Assembly (NCBI GenBank): GCA_028023455.1
Contig: JAQFVV010000231.1
Coordinates: 635,001 to 699,000, forward strand
Origin: Epiperipatus broadwayi
Lineage: Eukaryota > Onychophora > Udeonychophora > Euonychophora > Peripatidae
Reading direction: 5' to 3'
DNA length: 64,000 bases
The position numbers were made by a program, and so were the translations under genes. Positions 23,101 through 34,589 of this stretch are shown one piece after another. Each line of letters begins with the position of its first letter. Within the stretch, counting starts at the first letter, position 1. The notes under the pieces were generated by a model, which was not told the origin of the DNA, did not search any database, and was given only the letters and a program-made list of their open reading frames with translations.

Positions 23101-25790
23101 TGATACACATTTTATTTGGACAGTGTTTATATTTCTTTAAATATTTGATGTTCTAATAAAGCTGAAGAAATAGCTTTAACATCGTCCCTGTACTAGAGGA
23201 TATTAGGCAGGTAAATGTCATACCTCTTCGCACTGTGCCATGATTTTGAGATATGTTAAGAGTAATACTCTAGCTTTCTTCCTTAATCCTATGCATCTGT
23301 TTTCGCTATCTTTATTTCATGTAACTGCATCGTTCAGTAAGATATGTTTAAGAGAAATGATAAATAATTTAGAACTTAGGTTATGCTATCGTTTTGTATA
23401 AGATTGGTTTATTTGCTTAGAAGGAATAGGACGTTATAACTTAAAATTGAAGATCCAAAGTATCCTAAGGAAAGAAAAGAATCATAGAATATATTTTGAA
23501 TTTTATTTCGGAAATGAAATATAAACTTTTTTAAAATAAAGTATCTAAACAAAGATATTTTCTTTAAAGTGATAATAATTTTAAATGCTTTAGTATTATT
23601 ATTTTTTTAAGAGAAAAATAAGTATTGCATATTTTTAAAATACAATAGTACAAAGTAAATTATGTAAACAATATGCATAGTATATTTTTTTGTTTATTGA
23701 TTAACAGAAATATATTGATGATTACACTTATATCATACTAAAGTAAGGCTTAAAGAAGAATATATTATGATTAGTAAACATCGTGTGATAAACACTAAAA
23801 TCTAGTACTGAATTTTTGGATAATATTTTGTGTAACATCTTTGACTTTGCAAGATGAAAATTTTTAATATTTTGAGAAATCCATACTCATTATTTTTGTT
23901 TCTATAGAATGTTTTCCTATGAATTTTTTTAAAATAAGATAGTTTAACAATATTAAGGATAAAATGTTGTTGCTAATAAAGTAAATAAATATATTTGTAA
24001 TAAGTTAACCATAATGAGGAACCAAATAGTAACATTTTTTTTTTGTTTTGTCTTAAGTTTAGATAAAGATATATAACTAAAATATAAATTATTTTTTTCT
24101 ATAACCCAGTAGATAAAATTGTAAAGTAAAAGTTAAGGATATCCACTGTAAATAGTATAAATAAATTGTTTATCTATTTGTTGTTATTAATAAACTTTGT
24201 TAAAATTCGTTTTCAAAATTTTGTGTCCGAGTTATTTATTTCTCCACATCACTGCATGAAATCACGATATATGCATAATAATCGAAACAAATATATAATT
24301 TTGCACAAAAAGATAAATAGAGAATTATTTAAGAATTTAAATATTTTATTGGTATTCATTTAATTAAATAATTATAATTTTACATTGTTTTATTGGTCAT
24401 AAATCAGTTATCACAATAGTATACTGAATTATATGCTATCAGTTGCCACACATCCTTTGTTTATCAGATTATCATATGCTACCACGTATTTATTATATTA
24501 TTACATGAAGATAAAAGATTATATAAAATTATTTTATTATTTTATTATGGTAATAAAATTATAATAAAAGAAAAGATATCCAGTAGTAGTTAAACAATGA
24601 AGAATATTATTATTTATTATTATTATTAGTTTCAGTGTAGTAGATTATGACATAAAATCCCTTCTCATATTTTACTTCCTAGTATTTTTAAATTAACTTA
24701 GAATAAACTTTATGAACCTGAGATTATTTTATTTGAGCTAGATTATTATAAATAGAAGATTAAGATTTAATTATTGGTTTAATCTTAGTGAGTAGAAGTT
24801 ATTAAAGTCGTAAGAATACTATGAGTTTGTTATTTGAAATAGTAATAAGGGGGGATAGTGTTCTTATGCCATTGAGGTAGTATCCTGTGGGATATTGGCT
24901 CAATGTAATCTATCTTGTCACCTGTATTTTCACTTCAAGTCTCATGAAAATATTAAATATTTATTTAATTTATTTTTATAAACTGAACCTTATTCGTATT
25001 TTAAATTTGAGCTAGTGAAATATTTTAATTTTAATGCTGAATATTTTAGTTATTAATTATTAACTGAGATAGAACCCGTTTTATTTTATATCATATATTA
25101 TCTGGAAGTGAAAATGCACATAGGTTAGGTTAGAATATATATATACATAATAATGTGAACATATTTTTTTTATTGATTTTTATCTGGAATAAAAATTCAA
25201 CATTCTTTCTTAATTGAGTAATATTTACATATATAATAAGACTTTAAAAAATTAAATAAGATTTCCACTTTTTCTTTATTTAAGAGAAAAATGTCAATAT
25301 TTCCCTTATTTATATAATATAATAATAGACAGCTTGTGCTGTATTAAGAGGAGAATCACTCTATTAATCTACTGAAAAATCTATTGAAAATTAGAGTAAT
25401 CCATAACAGTCAACAAAACACCTTCACCAAAAAAAAAAACTAGTTGGAGAAAACGTATTTAATGCTACAATGTTAGAGTCCATTAATTGGTAAGCTTACA
25501 ATAGATAACTCTTAATAGAGAAGATATAAATGAGTTACTGGCTCTAAGAATATGTTAAAAATAAGCTGATATCCATGTGGTATTTTGCTTGGATATATAG
25601 TGATTATATTGCGTTTTAATGCAACTTGGTGAAGTTATAAAACTAATAAAAATAATAATATTTGGCTTAGCACTTTCAGAGTATGTTAACTCCCATACTC
25701 ATAGCCTTTGTTATTTGTGATACAGTGCAGTTGTTTTATATGCAAATCTATGCAAATCATTTATACCATTTTTTTGAGATCGTGAAAAAT
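20144..25790. other. 5.6 kb of AT-rich DNA without recognised genes
   Basis: This is the longest stretch without identifiable elements. Frames are short and low in complexity. A promoter-like cluster lies at 21101-21150: aaccaatagg (CCAAT box) followed by actataaatatg (TATA-like) about 25 bases later. Near 24847 a purine-rich run aataaggggggata is followed by tgttcttatgccattgagg, resembling a polypurine tract next to the start of an LTR. I found no matching second LTR and no reverse transcriptase motif, so neither is called as an element. Confidence 0.4.
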
Positions 25791-25795
25791 GTATA

Positions 25796-26518
25796 TCATG
25801 TATTGAGGGCATTGGGGTTGTTCATGATGAAATATGCCTCTTTTATTTTACTTTTAATACCATTTCTCTCAAAGCACACAATCTTGGCAATGTTAGGTTC
25901 GAACCTGTGGCTAGACATCTTTTGGTGGTCCAAGAATGCTGAGCTGCCTTCATTTTTATTCTGTGGTCTTTCATATACATATGTGTGTTGAGCCACTTGA
26001 ACACTGACAGTAGCCCAAGTTTCACCATAGTATGTGGCACCATAACCTACTTGTGGGCAAGTTACTTTGTATACTATTTGGGACGTAGGTTCAAGATCAA
26101 TTTTATCCTTGGCATTGTTGATCGGTCTTTTTGTGCTAGGTGTGGTTTGAAAACCTACTTTACACTCTTTGGAAATTTTTTTAACAAGATACTTAGCTAC
26201 TTTAGGAATATATGGTAGTGTTATGAGTTGTTCGTTTTCTTTAATTTGGGTGGTTGTTAATCTTTTGTGGAACTGTTCAATTCTCTTAATTATAGTACTG
26301 TAAGTGAAACCCACATTTATCAAGTTTTTAATGTAATCAGTAATGTTTTTTCTATCACTTTCGAATTTGCATAGCTGATGAGTTCTAAACAAATACGCTG
26401 ACAGTCCTGCTAATTTGTGGCTTAGATGCCTTCGATCTGAGGTGTATATATTACCGGAGAGCATTAGCACTAAGTTGTTAACATTTGTTCTAGCAAATAA
26501 AAATATACAGCACTGCAT
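25796..26518 (-). pseudogene. PLE connector and GIY-YIG endonuclease fragment, 240-codon open frame
   Basis: This is the longest uninterrupted frame in the window. Residues about 30-70 (HKLAGLSAYLFRTHQLCKFE) resemble the region after the PLE reverse transcriptase. Residues about 100-150 (YIPKVAKYLVKKI, CKVGFQTTPSTKRPI) are the linker. From about 155 comes VYKVTCPQVGYGATYYGET, a GIY-YIG core in which the second C of the usual CxxC is altered (CPQVGYG). SSAFLDHQKMSSHRFEPNI and KSKIKEAYFIMNNP complete the nuclease, keeping the H and KIKEA glutamate. The reverse transcriptase catalytic region is absent, so this is a 5'-truncated copy, younger or better kept than the others here. Confidence 0.85.
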
Positions 26519-27114
26519 AAGCCCTTAGAAGATAAAAATCATTAAAAGGTCGTAGAAAAGAGTATCTGATAAGAATAAGTTATCACAGAGTTTTGTACAA
26601 GTGAGAGAAAAAATAATGCTGGTCTAGTCTGATTTCAAAAGATGTCAAATTTTGTAAATAGGAGTCATCTTGTCTGTCCACCATTCTGAACCATTTTGTA
26701 ATGCAAGTTTAAATTTTGAAAATGATGATTGTATTCAGTGATGATAAAGTGTGTTTTCGAGCATTGGTACAAATGCCAAACTCTGGATTGTAAGGTCCGT
26801 GAATGGACTTCACTGCTTAAATTTCTGATGAACTCTCAAGTAATAAAACCATTCCATTATTTGTTTATTTGATGAAGCAGTGAAAATCAATGTTATTACA
26901 ACATTCTCCATCTATGAATACAAGAGCAGTAAAATAAGCTCTCGAAAGCTGTAATTAATTTCTAAAAATAACAAGCTTCTCTATAATTGCATGTAAGTTT
27001 ACTTATCACAATTATTATATATAATAAAATCACTTCTACAAGAGTATGTACATAATTATCAACTATTATGATAATAAATTTTGACATAAAACAATATTTA
27101 TTACTTTACAATTA
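26519..27114. other. Spacer, possible PLE 3' tail
   Basis: No gene was seen. The phrase agctctcgaaagctgtaatt near 26937 resembles the CGAAAG-type tails found at the 3' ends of some PLEs, on the plus strand, but I cannot confirm it. Confidence 0.3.
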
Positions 27115-27245
27115 TAAGGGATTTGAACACAGACTTTCAAACTCTCTTTAGCTATCTACTCTATCTCATGGAACTGATACACAAGACCACACACACGAGG
27201 CTTTCAATATGGTGTATCTTGGTCAAAGCTCGACTAAATTAAATA
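27115..27245 (+). repeat. Half copy of foldback family T
   Basis: The sequence starts aagggatttgaacacagact and continues with ctatctcatggaactgatac and agaccacacacac, matching one arm of the 42707-43166 element. The other arm is missing. Confidence 0.7.
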
Positions 27246-27427
27246 CTATCAAATACATTAGCATATTGCACATGCATACAAACGTATATTAAACAAGTCA
27301 CTGATTATAATAGATTTTCATATTTGCATGTATAAATTGACCTACCTGTTGTCTATCTCATTGGATAAAATAACCAGTGCTTGCTAAGAGGAATGCTATT
27401 GGCTCTTATATTTATGGATTCATAAAG

Positions 27428-27667
27428 TTAAATTATGTGCCATGCTTCTTTTATTTTTTGTTTCTTATTAATCTTTTTTAGGCAAATAATTTTAGGATCT
27501 GCAGGTTTAAAGAAATGAAGAGATTTTTTCTCATGGTCCACATATACTAAGCTGAAAGCACTGTTGCATTTAGCACTGTTATATAAATGAGCATGCTGAG
27601 TGATTCTCAATTTTGAGTTGGCAGGTAACATTCCATCGTATCTGACATTGCAAATCTGACAATCCAA
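27428..27667 (-). pseudogene. PLE endonuclease C-terminal fragment
   Basis: The minus frame reads DCQICNVRYDGMLPANSKLR, then SAFSLVYVDHEKKSLHFF and KPADPKIICLKK, closing KKQKIKEAWHII and a stop. The CxxC plus YxG start, the H of VDHE and the KIKEAWHI helix match the PLE GIY-YIG nuclease. YIG is degraded to YDG. It is a different subfamily from the 19-kb copies. Confidence 0.7.
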
Positions 27668-27770
27668 GGTCCAGTAATAATTAATAATTATCTACATACT
27701 CTTGTAAAATTTGTTTAATTAGAAATTATCTATGGTACATACATATATTATAATTTATTCCTTTATATAT

Positions 27771-29453
27771 TGTGCCAAGGCCAATTTGGCACATGTATAT
27801 AAAATAATTTTGTCTAAAAAAAATTATTAAAATAAAAAAAAAAATCTTTCGTAAAAGAATTTGAAATAAAAGATTAAAAGTGGGAAGAGGGTTTTCTTAA
27901 AGTCAAACTTAAAGTGTTATAAAAGAAAGTAAAGTTTTTCTAAATTAGTATTTGTAAAAATAAGTAATTTAAAATTAAAAAAAAAAAATATAAATCTCTT
28001 TTCATTCAAGCTTATTATAATAAATTATATATGTGCGTGCAAGTGTAAAGAAATGTATGCGTGTTAGAATAATATTAAAAAAAAAAAGAAAATATATGTA
28101 AATGAAAGTTAAAAAAGAAATTATATTTGGAAAACACAGCGATGGCTATTAAGTTAAATAAAAATTTATTTAAAAACACAGCGGTGGACTACTAATTAAA
28201 GATATGAAAACAACACGTTTTAAAATAGCAACTACTAATTTAACAATCAATCAAAAACATGTTGTCATAGGATTAATTACCAATGGAATTTCGACAACAC
28301 CTATTCCACCTATCGCCGGAGGATATTAAAATGAAAACAATTTGGATACATAAATAGCCAGATTTTTTTTATCGGTTTTCAGTTTTTTCAGTCTAGTTTG
28401 CAGTGACAGTCTTGTTTCAGTTGAGATAGCAGTGCATTTCTATTATGTATTCAGAAACAAAAATGCATTGTTGAGCAGCTTTTGGAAATATATGCTCGTA
28501 CTTCAGCCTTTTTAGTCCAACAAGATCATCAAAACCTGCCTGTGAAATAATGTCTGCATAACAACTCTGAAATCCTTCGTAAAATGTTCAACTATCTTCA
28601 AGAATAAAGCAAATGGATTCACATAAAATCTCTTCAAGAAACGTTCAAATCTAACAGGTTAGATATAATCCATCAGAAGCAGCAGAATCAGCCAACAACA
28701 AGCAATATCCACGTTCCTAAAATCCTAGGTAAACATTTATTTATTATCATTTATACATAGTAGCCACCACTGTAATTCATCAATCCTACCGAGTAAAGTA
28801 ATTTGAACTCTCAAGCATGCATAAAATGAACTATTAATGTGCGTGTGTGTGAATGTGAGATAATTTAATGATGTCACATATTATTTATGCTTTTCACCAG
28901 ATATGTTATAATGTGTTACTTTAAAAAATGTGTGTTTGTTAAATTAGATTTATAAAGATGTTTATTAGTCAATTAATGTTGGGTAATAAATTATCTTTAA
29001 ACTTAATTAATGTTAATTAAAATAAAATGTCTTCAAACTTAAACTTTATTTGTCGGTCAATTCTTTTTACCAACCTTCTTAGTAATTCTTTCCACCACTA
29101 ATTTTGTATAATTTTGTTATTGAATTAAAATTAGACTGAGCTAGTTTTAGGGAATGTTTCAAGCGCTGGATTATGAGCCTACTGCCCGAATACGTTAGTC
29201 ATCAGACTACCTGGCATCCCGGTATTTACCCTGAAACAAATAAAGTATTTGGATAGTAGGGGTTTGAATATAGCAGCCAAGATGGCCATTATTGATAGTT
29301 AAAGCTATCAATAAGATCTCCCATTTTGCTCCAACGTGCCAGTTCATCTCTGTAACATTTATAAGATTATAAATGTATTAGGAAGGAGTTTGAAACCGGC
29401 CAAAATGTATATATATGTATAAGTAAGTGGTTTCAGTGGTTCGATCCGGTACA
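27771..29453 (+). repeat. 5' LTR, 1683 bp
   Basis: It begins tgtgccaaggccaatttggc, itself a short inverted repeat (GCCAAGGCCAATTTGGC). Promoter-like ataaata (near 28350, in gatacataaatagccag) is followed about 35 bases later by an initiator-like tcagttttttcagtct. Polyadenylation-like aataaag sites occur near 28605 and 29240. Compared with the 3' LTR it carries about ten small indels and scattered substitutions. Confidence 0.88.
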
Positions 29454-29500
29454 TAAATCGCTTTCCCAACGTTTGGAGCTGGACCTAAGAAACAATAGTA
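29454..29500 (+). promoter_or_regulatory. Possible degenerate primer-binding region
   Basis: Right after the 5' LTR comes taaatcgctttcccaacg followed by tttggagc. It loosely resembles the lysine-tRNA type primer site of retroviral elements (CCCAACG core) but is not a clean match and begins several bases too far in. The primer tRNA is unassigned. Confidence 0.3.
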
Positions 29501-29896
29501 AATAAATACTTTGTTTCTTGTTTAAAAAAATTTTCTATGCAAAAGCTAAATTACGTATGTTAAAGCGTTTTAATTTTTTTTTTTTTTTAAAAAAAAAAGA
29601 ATTGACCGAAAACTGTTTTCTTTACATGAAAAGAGATTTACACTATTTACGTTATCTAAAATAAATCATTATGTTAAATCAGAGACAGTTGGATGTTTGG
29701 GCGGAGTTAAAGCATTAAGATTGGGTGGAGAAAAATGGACAAAGGAGGGGTGGAGTCAGTGTGTATTTCCAGTTTAGTAAGAAATAAATAAAATAGAAAT
29801 TAGTAAACTTATGAGAGTGAATAAAATACGGTATTAAAAATAATGATAAAAAGTGTTTAAAATTATAAATTATTTATAAAAAAAAATAAAGCCAAA

Positions 29897-30559
29897 ATGG
29901 AAGCTCAAGGTAAAAATATAGAAAATAGCCCCAACAAGGAAAAAAGAGAAATCATAGCTTTACTAACCAGCACGTTTGAAAAACAAAAAGAAACAGCCAC
30001 AGGATATAAAAAAATTGCCGAAGAGCTTAAAAACCAAAATAATGAAATGAAGAGTAAAATGAAAGGACAAGCTGAAATGCTTGAAAAGTTAAAGGACCAG
30101 ATCAAAATGGGCCAGAATAAAATAAAAGAAGAAATTAGGGAAGAAATAGAAGAGATTAAAACACAAGTAGAAAATCAAATAGAGACTGCTTACCAAGTAA
30201 TAGGAAAAAATAAGATAGAAGATAGAAAAAAAATTGAAGAGATAAAAGTTGAAGTTACAAATTTAACTGTAAAAGTAAATCAGATAAATCATAGTCAAAA
30301 TAGCCCACAAACTGAAATAAAAAAGCCAGACCAGCTGAGTGCGAACATGCACATTACAAATAACACCATGAGTCATCCTCAGAAATACATTTATAAAAAA
30401 AATCAGATGATTTACAAAAGCCCATATAGTATAGTCCCTCAAACTGACTTCAATGCCTTTGTGATGGCCAAAGGAAATATAGAAAATGGAACATGTAATG
30501 CTAGGTCACTAAAGTTATTTGGAGGGTTGAATAATAAAGAACCACCAGACAAAAATTAA
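29897..30559 (+). CDS. Gag-like protein, N-terminal coiled coil, truncated
   Basis: The frame has 220 codons and starts at ATG in ccaaaATGG, a good initiation context. Residues about 15-135 are rich in K, E, Q and I with heptad-like spacing (for example EKLKDQIKMGQNKIKEEI, EEIEEIKTQVENQIE), predicting a long coiled coil. After residue about 185 the composition changes to TDFNAFVMAKG and SLKLFGGLNNKEPPDKN, which resembles the start of a capsid domain. Directly after the stop, a neighbouring frame continues KYAIQRIRWLDLVINDHGL, suggesting that a frameshift cut the capsid short. It is the only sizeable frame of the LTR element and probably structural. Could be a repurposed coiled-coil protein of unknown role. 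Confidence 0.6.
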   Translation: MEAQGKNIENSPNKEKREIIALLTSTFEKQKETATGYKKIAEELKNQNNEMKSKMKGQAEMLEKLKDQIKMGQNKIKEEIREEIEEIKTQVENQIETAYQVIGKNKIEDRKKIEEIKVEVTNLTVKVNQINHSQNSPQTEIKKPDQLSANMHITNNTMSHPQKYIYKKNQMIYKSPYSIVPQTDFNAFVMAKGNIENGTCNARSLKLFGGLNNKEPPDKN

Positions 30560-31786
30560 AAATATGCAATCCAACGGATTCGCTGGCTTGACCTAGTTAT
30601 TAATGACCATGGACTTGGAATAATGGAAAATGTTAACAAAGTTTAATGAAATAAATGTAAAAACGAGTATCAAGTTAGTTTGAATAATTAAAAATGATTA
30701 AAGTTAGTCTTAGTAAAATAAAATAACAATCTTAGAGGTTTTTAAAATGTCAAAGCAATGATAAAACGATTTATGTCAAAAACCCTCGATTATGTCTTAT
30801 CGATTATGTTAAATCCCAGCTCATAAGTCTAGAACATAGAGGAGCGTGACACCAACGAAATAAATGTGTAAAATCAAAAAAAAAAAAAAAAAGAAGGGAG
30901 AGTAAAAATAATGCTTTAAAAATAAAAATAAAATAAATGAGTATATAATGAAAGTATTAATGTAAATAAAACATTATCAAATAAAATTTAAAAAAAAAGT
31001 GTATTAAATTAAAATTGAGGTGTGTGTGAGTATTTGGGCAAAGAAATTAAAAGTTGGTTTAAATCAGCACAAAATCTATCTGTGTGTTTGAATTGCCTTA
31101 TACTTTGCTGCCTACTTCTCTTAACATTACATTTATTACCTAATGATGAAAATAAAAACTAAAAATGCACTCTAGAAAAATAAAAATTTGAAGTGGTCAA
31201 TACTTAGGAAAAGTGAGCAATGCACATATTAATTAAGAAAAATGTTCGTAAATAAATAAGTAGGTCAAATAGTTAAAATAAAATCCATAAAATCAAGTTA
31301 ATAAAAGTTGAGTAAATAATGAATCGTAATAAAGTAAAATAGTTTTTCTGAATACATGCACATAGATAAAAAAGTTGAGTGAGGGTTGAAAATAATATTC
31401 GAGATTAGATTAATATAAATAAATATGAAAACTGATGTCCATGGTAGTTTAGAATAATATTGTGATATTAGATTAATACAAATGTTAGAATAATGTTCAT
31501 ATGAATTTAAAAATAATGTTGGAAGATTAGTAATAAAAATATAAAGACAATCTAAGGTGTATTAAGAGTGTGTAAGTATACATGTGTATATAGGCGCACA
31601 TACACTGGTAATATTCAGTAAATACGATACCTCATGATGCGTATCTTAAATGTATTTATCCAGATATCCTTTTAGGTTATTTTCTTGGCACTGCTGCACC
31701 TCATGATGCATGCAAAAAGGAATTTATTTATTATAGATTCCCTGTAAGCAAGTCCAGTAATAACTCAATATCTAGAATATTAGTAG
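30560..31786 (+). other. LTR-element interior without enzyme genes
   Basis: AT-rich, with short frames only. A capsid-like continuation lies at 30560-30630 in a shifted frame. No YxDD, protease DTG or integrase HHCC/DDE pattern was found. Confidence 0.5.
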
Positions 31787-32131
31787 GTGAAGAATTATGC
31801 TGCACGTATACACATGTGTAGGATTTTATCTATAGCAAAAGGAAATGAGGGTAGTATAGAAATAAGTTTAGTTAAGGAAAAGTTTAAAGCTGCCGACTGG
31901 ATAAATTTTAATACCCGTAACAGACTTATCAGGGATCATTCCTTTTTCCAAAGTGTAAGTCGAAAATGGACAGTTGAAAGTTCCTGCCATTTCACAGTGA
32001 CTCTTTCTTTTTCCAAGTCAGATCAAGAGAATCGGCAAATGAAGTTTCGATTTTATACACATGTAAGTCGGTGTAAGTCAGTGAATCTTCTTCCATGTTG
32101 TTTCCAAAAGATCCCTGTGCCACAAAATTAG
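31787..32131 (+). CDS. Small unrecognised frame before the polypurine tract
   Basis: A 114-codon frame lies about 220 bases upstream of the polypurine tract, where envelope or accessory frames are found in some LTR elements. It has five cysteines, a basic C-terminal half (HVSRCKSVNLLPCCFQK) and no signal peptide or membrane segment. I do not recognise it; it may be chance. Repeated gtaagtcgg/gtaagtcag phrases inside could be splice-donor-like. Confidence 0.25.
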   Translation: MKNYAARIHMCRILSIAKGNEGSIEISLVKEKFKAADWINFNTRNRLIRDHSFFQSVSRKWTVESSCHFTVTLSFSKSDQENRQMKFRFYTHVSRCKSVNLLPCCFQKIPVPQN

Positions 32132-32347
32132 TTTGTCCCAGTGGTCGTTATCCATGATTTAGATCATTGTGAGCAATGTATTCAGCATAGATAGAAGGAA
32201 AAGATAGTCAAAACCGATTGCACTTTGTATGATAAGTAAAAGATATTAAAAAGTTAACTTAGAAAAATAATAAATTAATAAATCTTTAGAGTCAAGAATT
32301 AAAATTGCAAGAGATAAAATGGTCCAAAAATGATACATTTTACTCTA

Positions 32348-32362
32348 AAATGGAGGGGGGTG
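32348..32362 (+). promoter_or_regulatory. Polypurine tract
   Basis: The purine run aaaatggagggggg lies a few bases before the 3' LTR start (tgtaa then TGTGCC). It is the expected plus-strand primer site for LTR-element replication. Confidence 0.8.
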
Positions 32363-32365
32363 TAA

Positions 32366-34042
32366 TGTGCCAAGGCCAATTTGGCACATGTATATAAAAT
32401 AATTTTGTCTAAAAAAATTATTAAAATTAAAAAAAATCTTTCGTAAAAGAGTTTGAAATAAAAGATTAAAAGTGGGAAGGAGGTTTTCTTAAAGTCAAAC
32501 TAAAAGTGTTATAAAAGAAAGTAAAGTTTTTCTAAATTAGTATTCGTAAAAATAAGTAATTTAAAATTTAAAAAAAAAATATAAATCTCTTTTCATTCAA
32601 GCTTATTATAATAAATTGTATATGTGCGTGCAAGTGTAAATAAATGTATGAGTGTTAGAATAATATTAAAAAAAGGAAGAAAATATATGTAAATGAAGGC
32701 TAAAAAAATAAATTATATTTGGAAAACACAGTGATGGCTATTAAGTTAAATAAAGATTTATTTAAAAACACAGCGGTGGACTACTAATTAAAGATATGAA
32801 AACAACACATTTTAAAATAGCTACTACTAATTTAACAATCAATCAAAAACACATTGTCATAGGATTAATTACCAATGGAATTTCGACAACACCTATTGCA
32901 CCTATCACTGGAGGATATTAAAACGAAAACAATTCGGATACATAAATAGCCAGATTTTTTTTATTGGTTTTCAGTTTTTTCAGTCTAGTTAGCAGTGACA
33001 GTCTTGTTTCAGTTGAGATAACAGTGCATTTCTATTATGTATTCAGAAACAAAAATGCATTGTTGAGCAGCTTTTGGAAATATACATTCATGCTTCAGCC
33101 TTTTTAGTCCAACAAGATCATCAAAACCTGCCTGTGAAATAATGTCTGCATAACAACTCCAAAATCCTCCGTCAAACATTCAACTGTCTTCAAAAATAAA
33201 GCAAATAAATTCGCATAAAATCTCTTCAAGAAATGTCCAAATCTAACCAGTTAGATATAATCCAGCAGAAGCAGCCAACAACAAGCAATATCCACATTCC
33301 TAAAATCCTAAGTAAACATTTATTTATTATCATTTATACATAGTAGCCACCACTGTAATTCATCAATCCTACCGAGTAAAGTAATTTGAACTCTCAAGCA
33401 TGCATAAAATGAACTATTAATGTGCGTGTGTGTGAATGTGAGATAATTTAATGATGTCACATATTATTTATGCTTTTCACCAGATATGTGTTATAATGTG
33501 TTACTTTAAAAAATGTGCGTGTGTTAAATTAGATTTATATAGATGTTTAAATTTAGTCAATTAATGTTGGGTAATAAATTATCTTCAAACTTAACTAATG
33601 TTAATTAAAATAAAATGTCTTCAAACTTAAACTTTATTTGTCGGTCAATTCTTTTTACCAACCTTCTTAGTAATTATTTCCACCACTAATTTTGTATAAT
33701 TTTGTTATTGAATTAAAATTAGACTGAGCTAGTTTTAGGGAATGTTTCGAGCGCTGGATTATGAGCCTACTTCCCGAATACGTTAGTCATCAGACTAGCT
33801 GGTGCCTCAGGGTTTGCCCTGAAACAAATAAAGTATTTGGATAGTAGGGGTTTGAATCTAGCAGCCGAGATGGGCCATTATTGATAGTTAAAGCTATCAA
33901 TAAAATCTCCCATTTTGCTTGAACGTGCTGGTTCGTCCCCATAACATTTATAAGATTATAAATATATTAGGAAAGAGTTTGAAAGCAGACAAAATGTATA
34001 TATACGTATAAGTAAGTGGTTTCAGTGGTTCGACCCAGTACA
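32366..34042 (+). repeat. 3' LTR, 1677 bp
   Basis: A direct copy of 27771-29453 with the same ends. Differences include short deletions (for example near 33260) and substitutions such as ttcgacccagtaca at the end in place of ttcgatccggtaca. Confidence 0.88.
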
Positions 34043-34082
34043 ATATATTAACTCTAATATTCTCATGGATAAATAAATTCAC

Positions 34083-34246
34083 AGTATTATTTCTGGGAAC
34101 TTCCATAAGTAAAAATATAATAGCTAAGTAGCTGACATTTCAGTACAATAACAAGAAGTTCTGAGGAAAATATTTATTATTGTACTGAAATGTCAGTTAT
34201 TTAGCTAATATATTTTCACCACATGGAAGCTCCCAGATATAATACT
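34083..34246. repeat. Foldback MITE, about 164 bp
   Basis: Left agtattatttctgggaactt is paired with right aagctcccagatataatact; the inner arms match closely (gctgacatttcagtacaata and tattgtactgaaatgtcagt). Arms are about 65 bp and the loop about 30 bases. It begins about 40 bp from the LTR element's right end. Confidence 0.88.
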
Positions 34247-34274
34247 ATATATATATATGCATATAATAATAATA

Positions 34275-34460
34275 ACTAGACTAACACCCTGACACTGGTT
34301 TATTGAGCACATGAAATATTCTCAATCCAAAGCAAAAGATAAAATTTTTGAATTATAACAGACCATCTTCTTTACTTAAATTCATTTATATACGCAAATC
34401 TGAAGCATTTTGGAAAGAAAGCATGAAGATCTTAAATTGATCAAATTACTTCTTTAAAGC
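34275..34460. repeat. Dispersed repeat family R, copy 1
   Basis: The phrases ctggtttattgagcacatga, tctcaatccaaagcaaaaga and accatcttctttacttaaat align with 59045-59245 (tggtttgttgagtactgagg, actcaaaccaaagcacaaga). A short relative occurs at 34600-34635 and another near 59996. Neither coding nor tRNA-like; boundaries are uncertain. Confidence 0.6.
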
Positions 34461-34589
34461 TATATTACAAATTTCATTATATTATTGTAATTGTTATTTG
34501 CAAAATTTTTCAATTTACAGCCTGTAAATAACAAATCAAATAATAAAATATGTAAATATAAACTTTCCCCAGCAGTTAATATTATATAA

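Larger units (their letters stand above)
27771..34042 (+). mobile_element. Non-autonomous LTR retrotransposon, gag-only, 6.27 kb
   Basis: Two long direct repeats (27771-29453 and 32366-34042) begin TGTGCCAAGGCCAATTTGGC and end in GTACA, so both have TG...CA ends. A polypurine tract (aaaatggaggggggtg, about 32348-32362) sits directly before the 3' LTR, which fixes the plus orientation. The interior of 2.9 kb has one gag-like frame and no reverse transcriptase, protease or integrase motif in any frame I read. It is therefore a large, enzyme-less derivative (LARD-like) that would depend on a relative for replication. Flanking sequences ATATAT | TGTG and GTACA | ATATAT allow a 4- or 6-bp target duplication, weak evidence in such AT-rich DNA. 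The LTRs are similar by eye but have several indels and substitutions, so the insertion is not very recent. Confidence 0.88.

Noticed and set aside
25683-26218. Plus-strand frames of 102 and 77 codons
   Set aside because: They overlap the minus-strand PLE endonuclease and are its shadows.
26830-26960. Hammerhead ribozyme, as found in some PLEs
   Set aside because: ctgatgaa and cgaaag phrases occur, but the stem II and core GAAAC spacing are not met.
29165-29230. tRNA-Met-like anticodon arm (ctcataatcc) inside the LTR, antisense
   Set aside because: Only the anticodon arm resembles a tRNA; stems and boxes do not fold around it.
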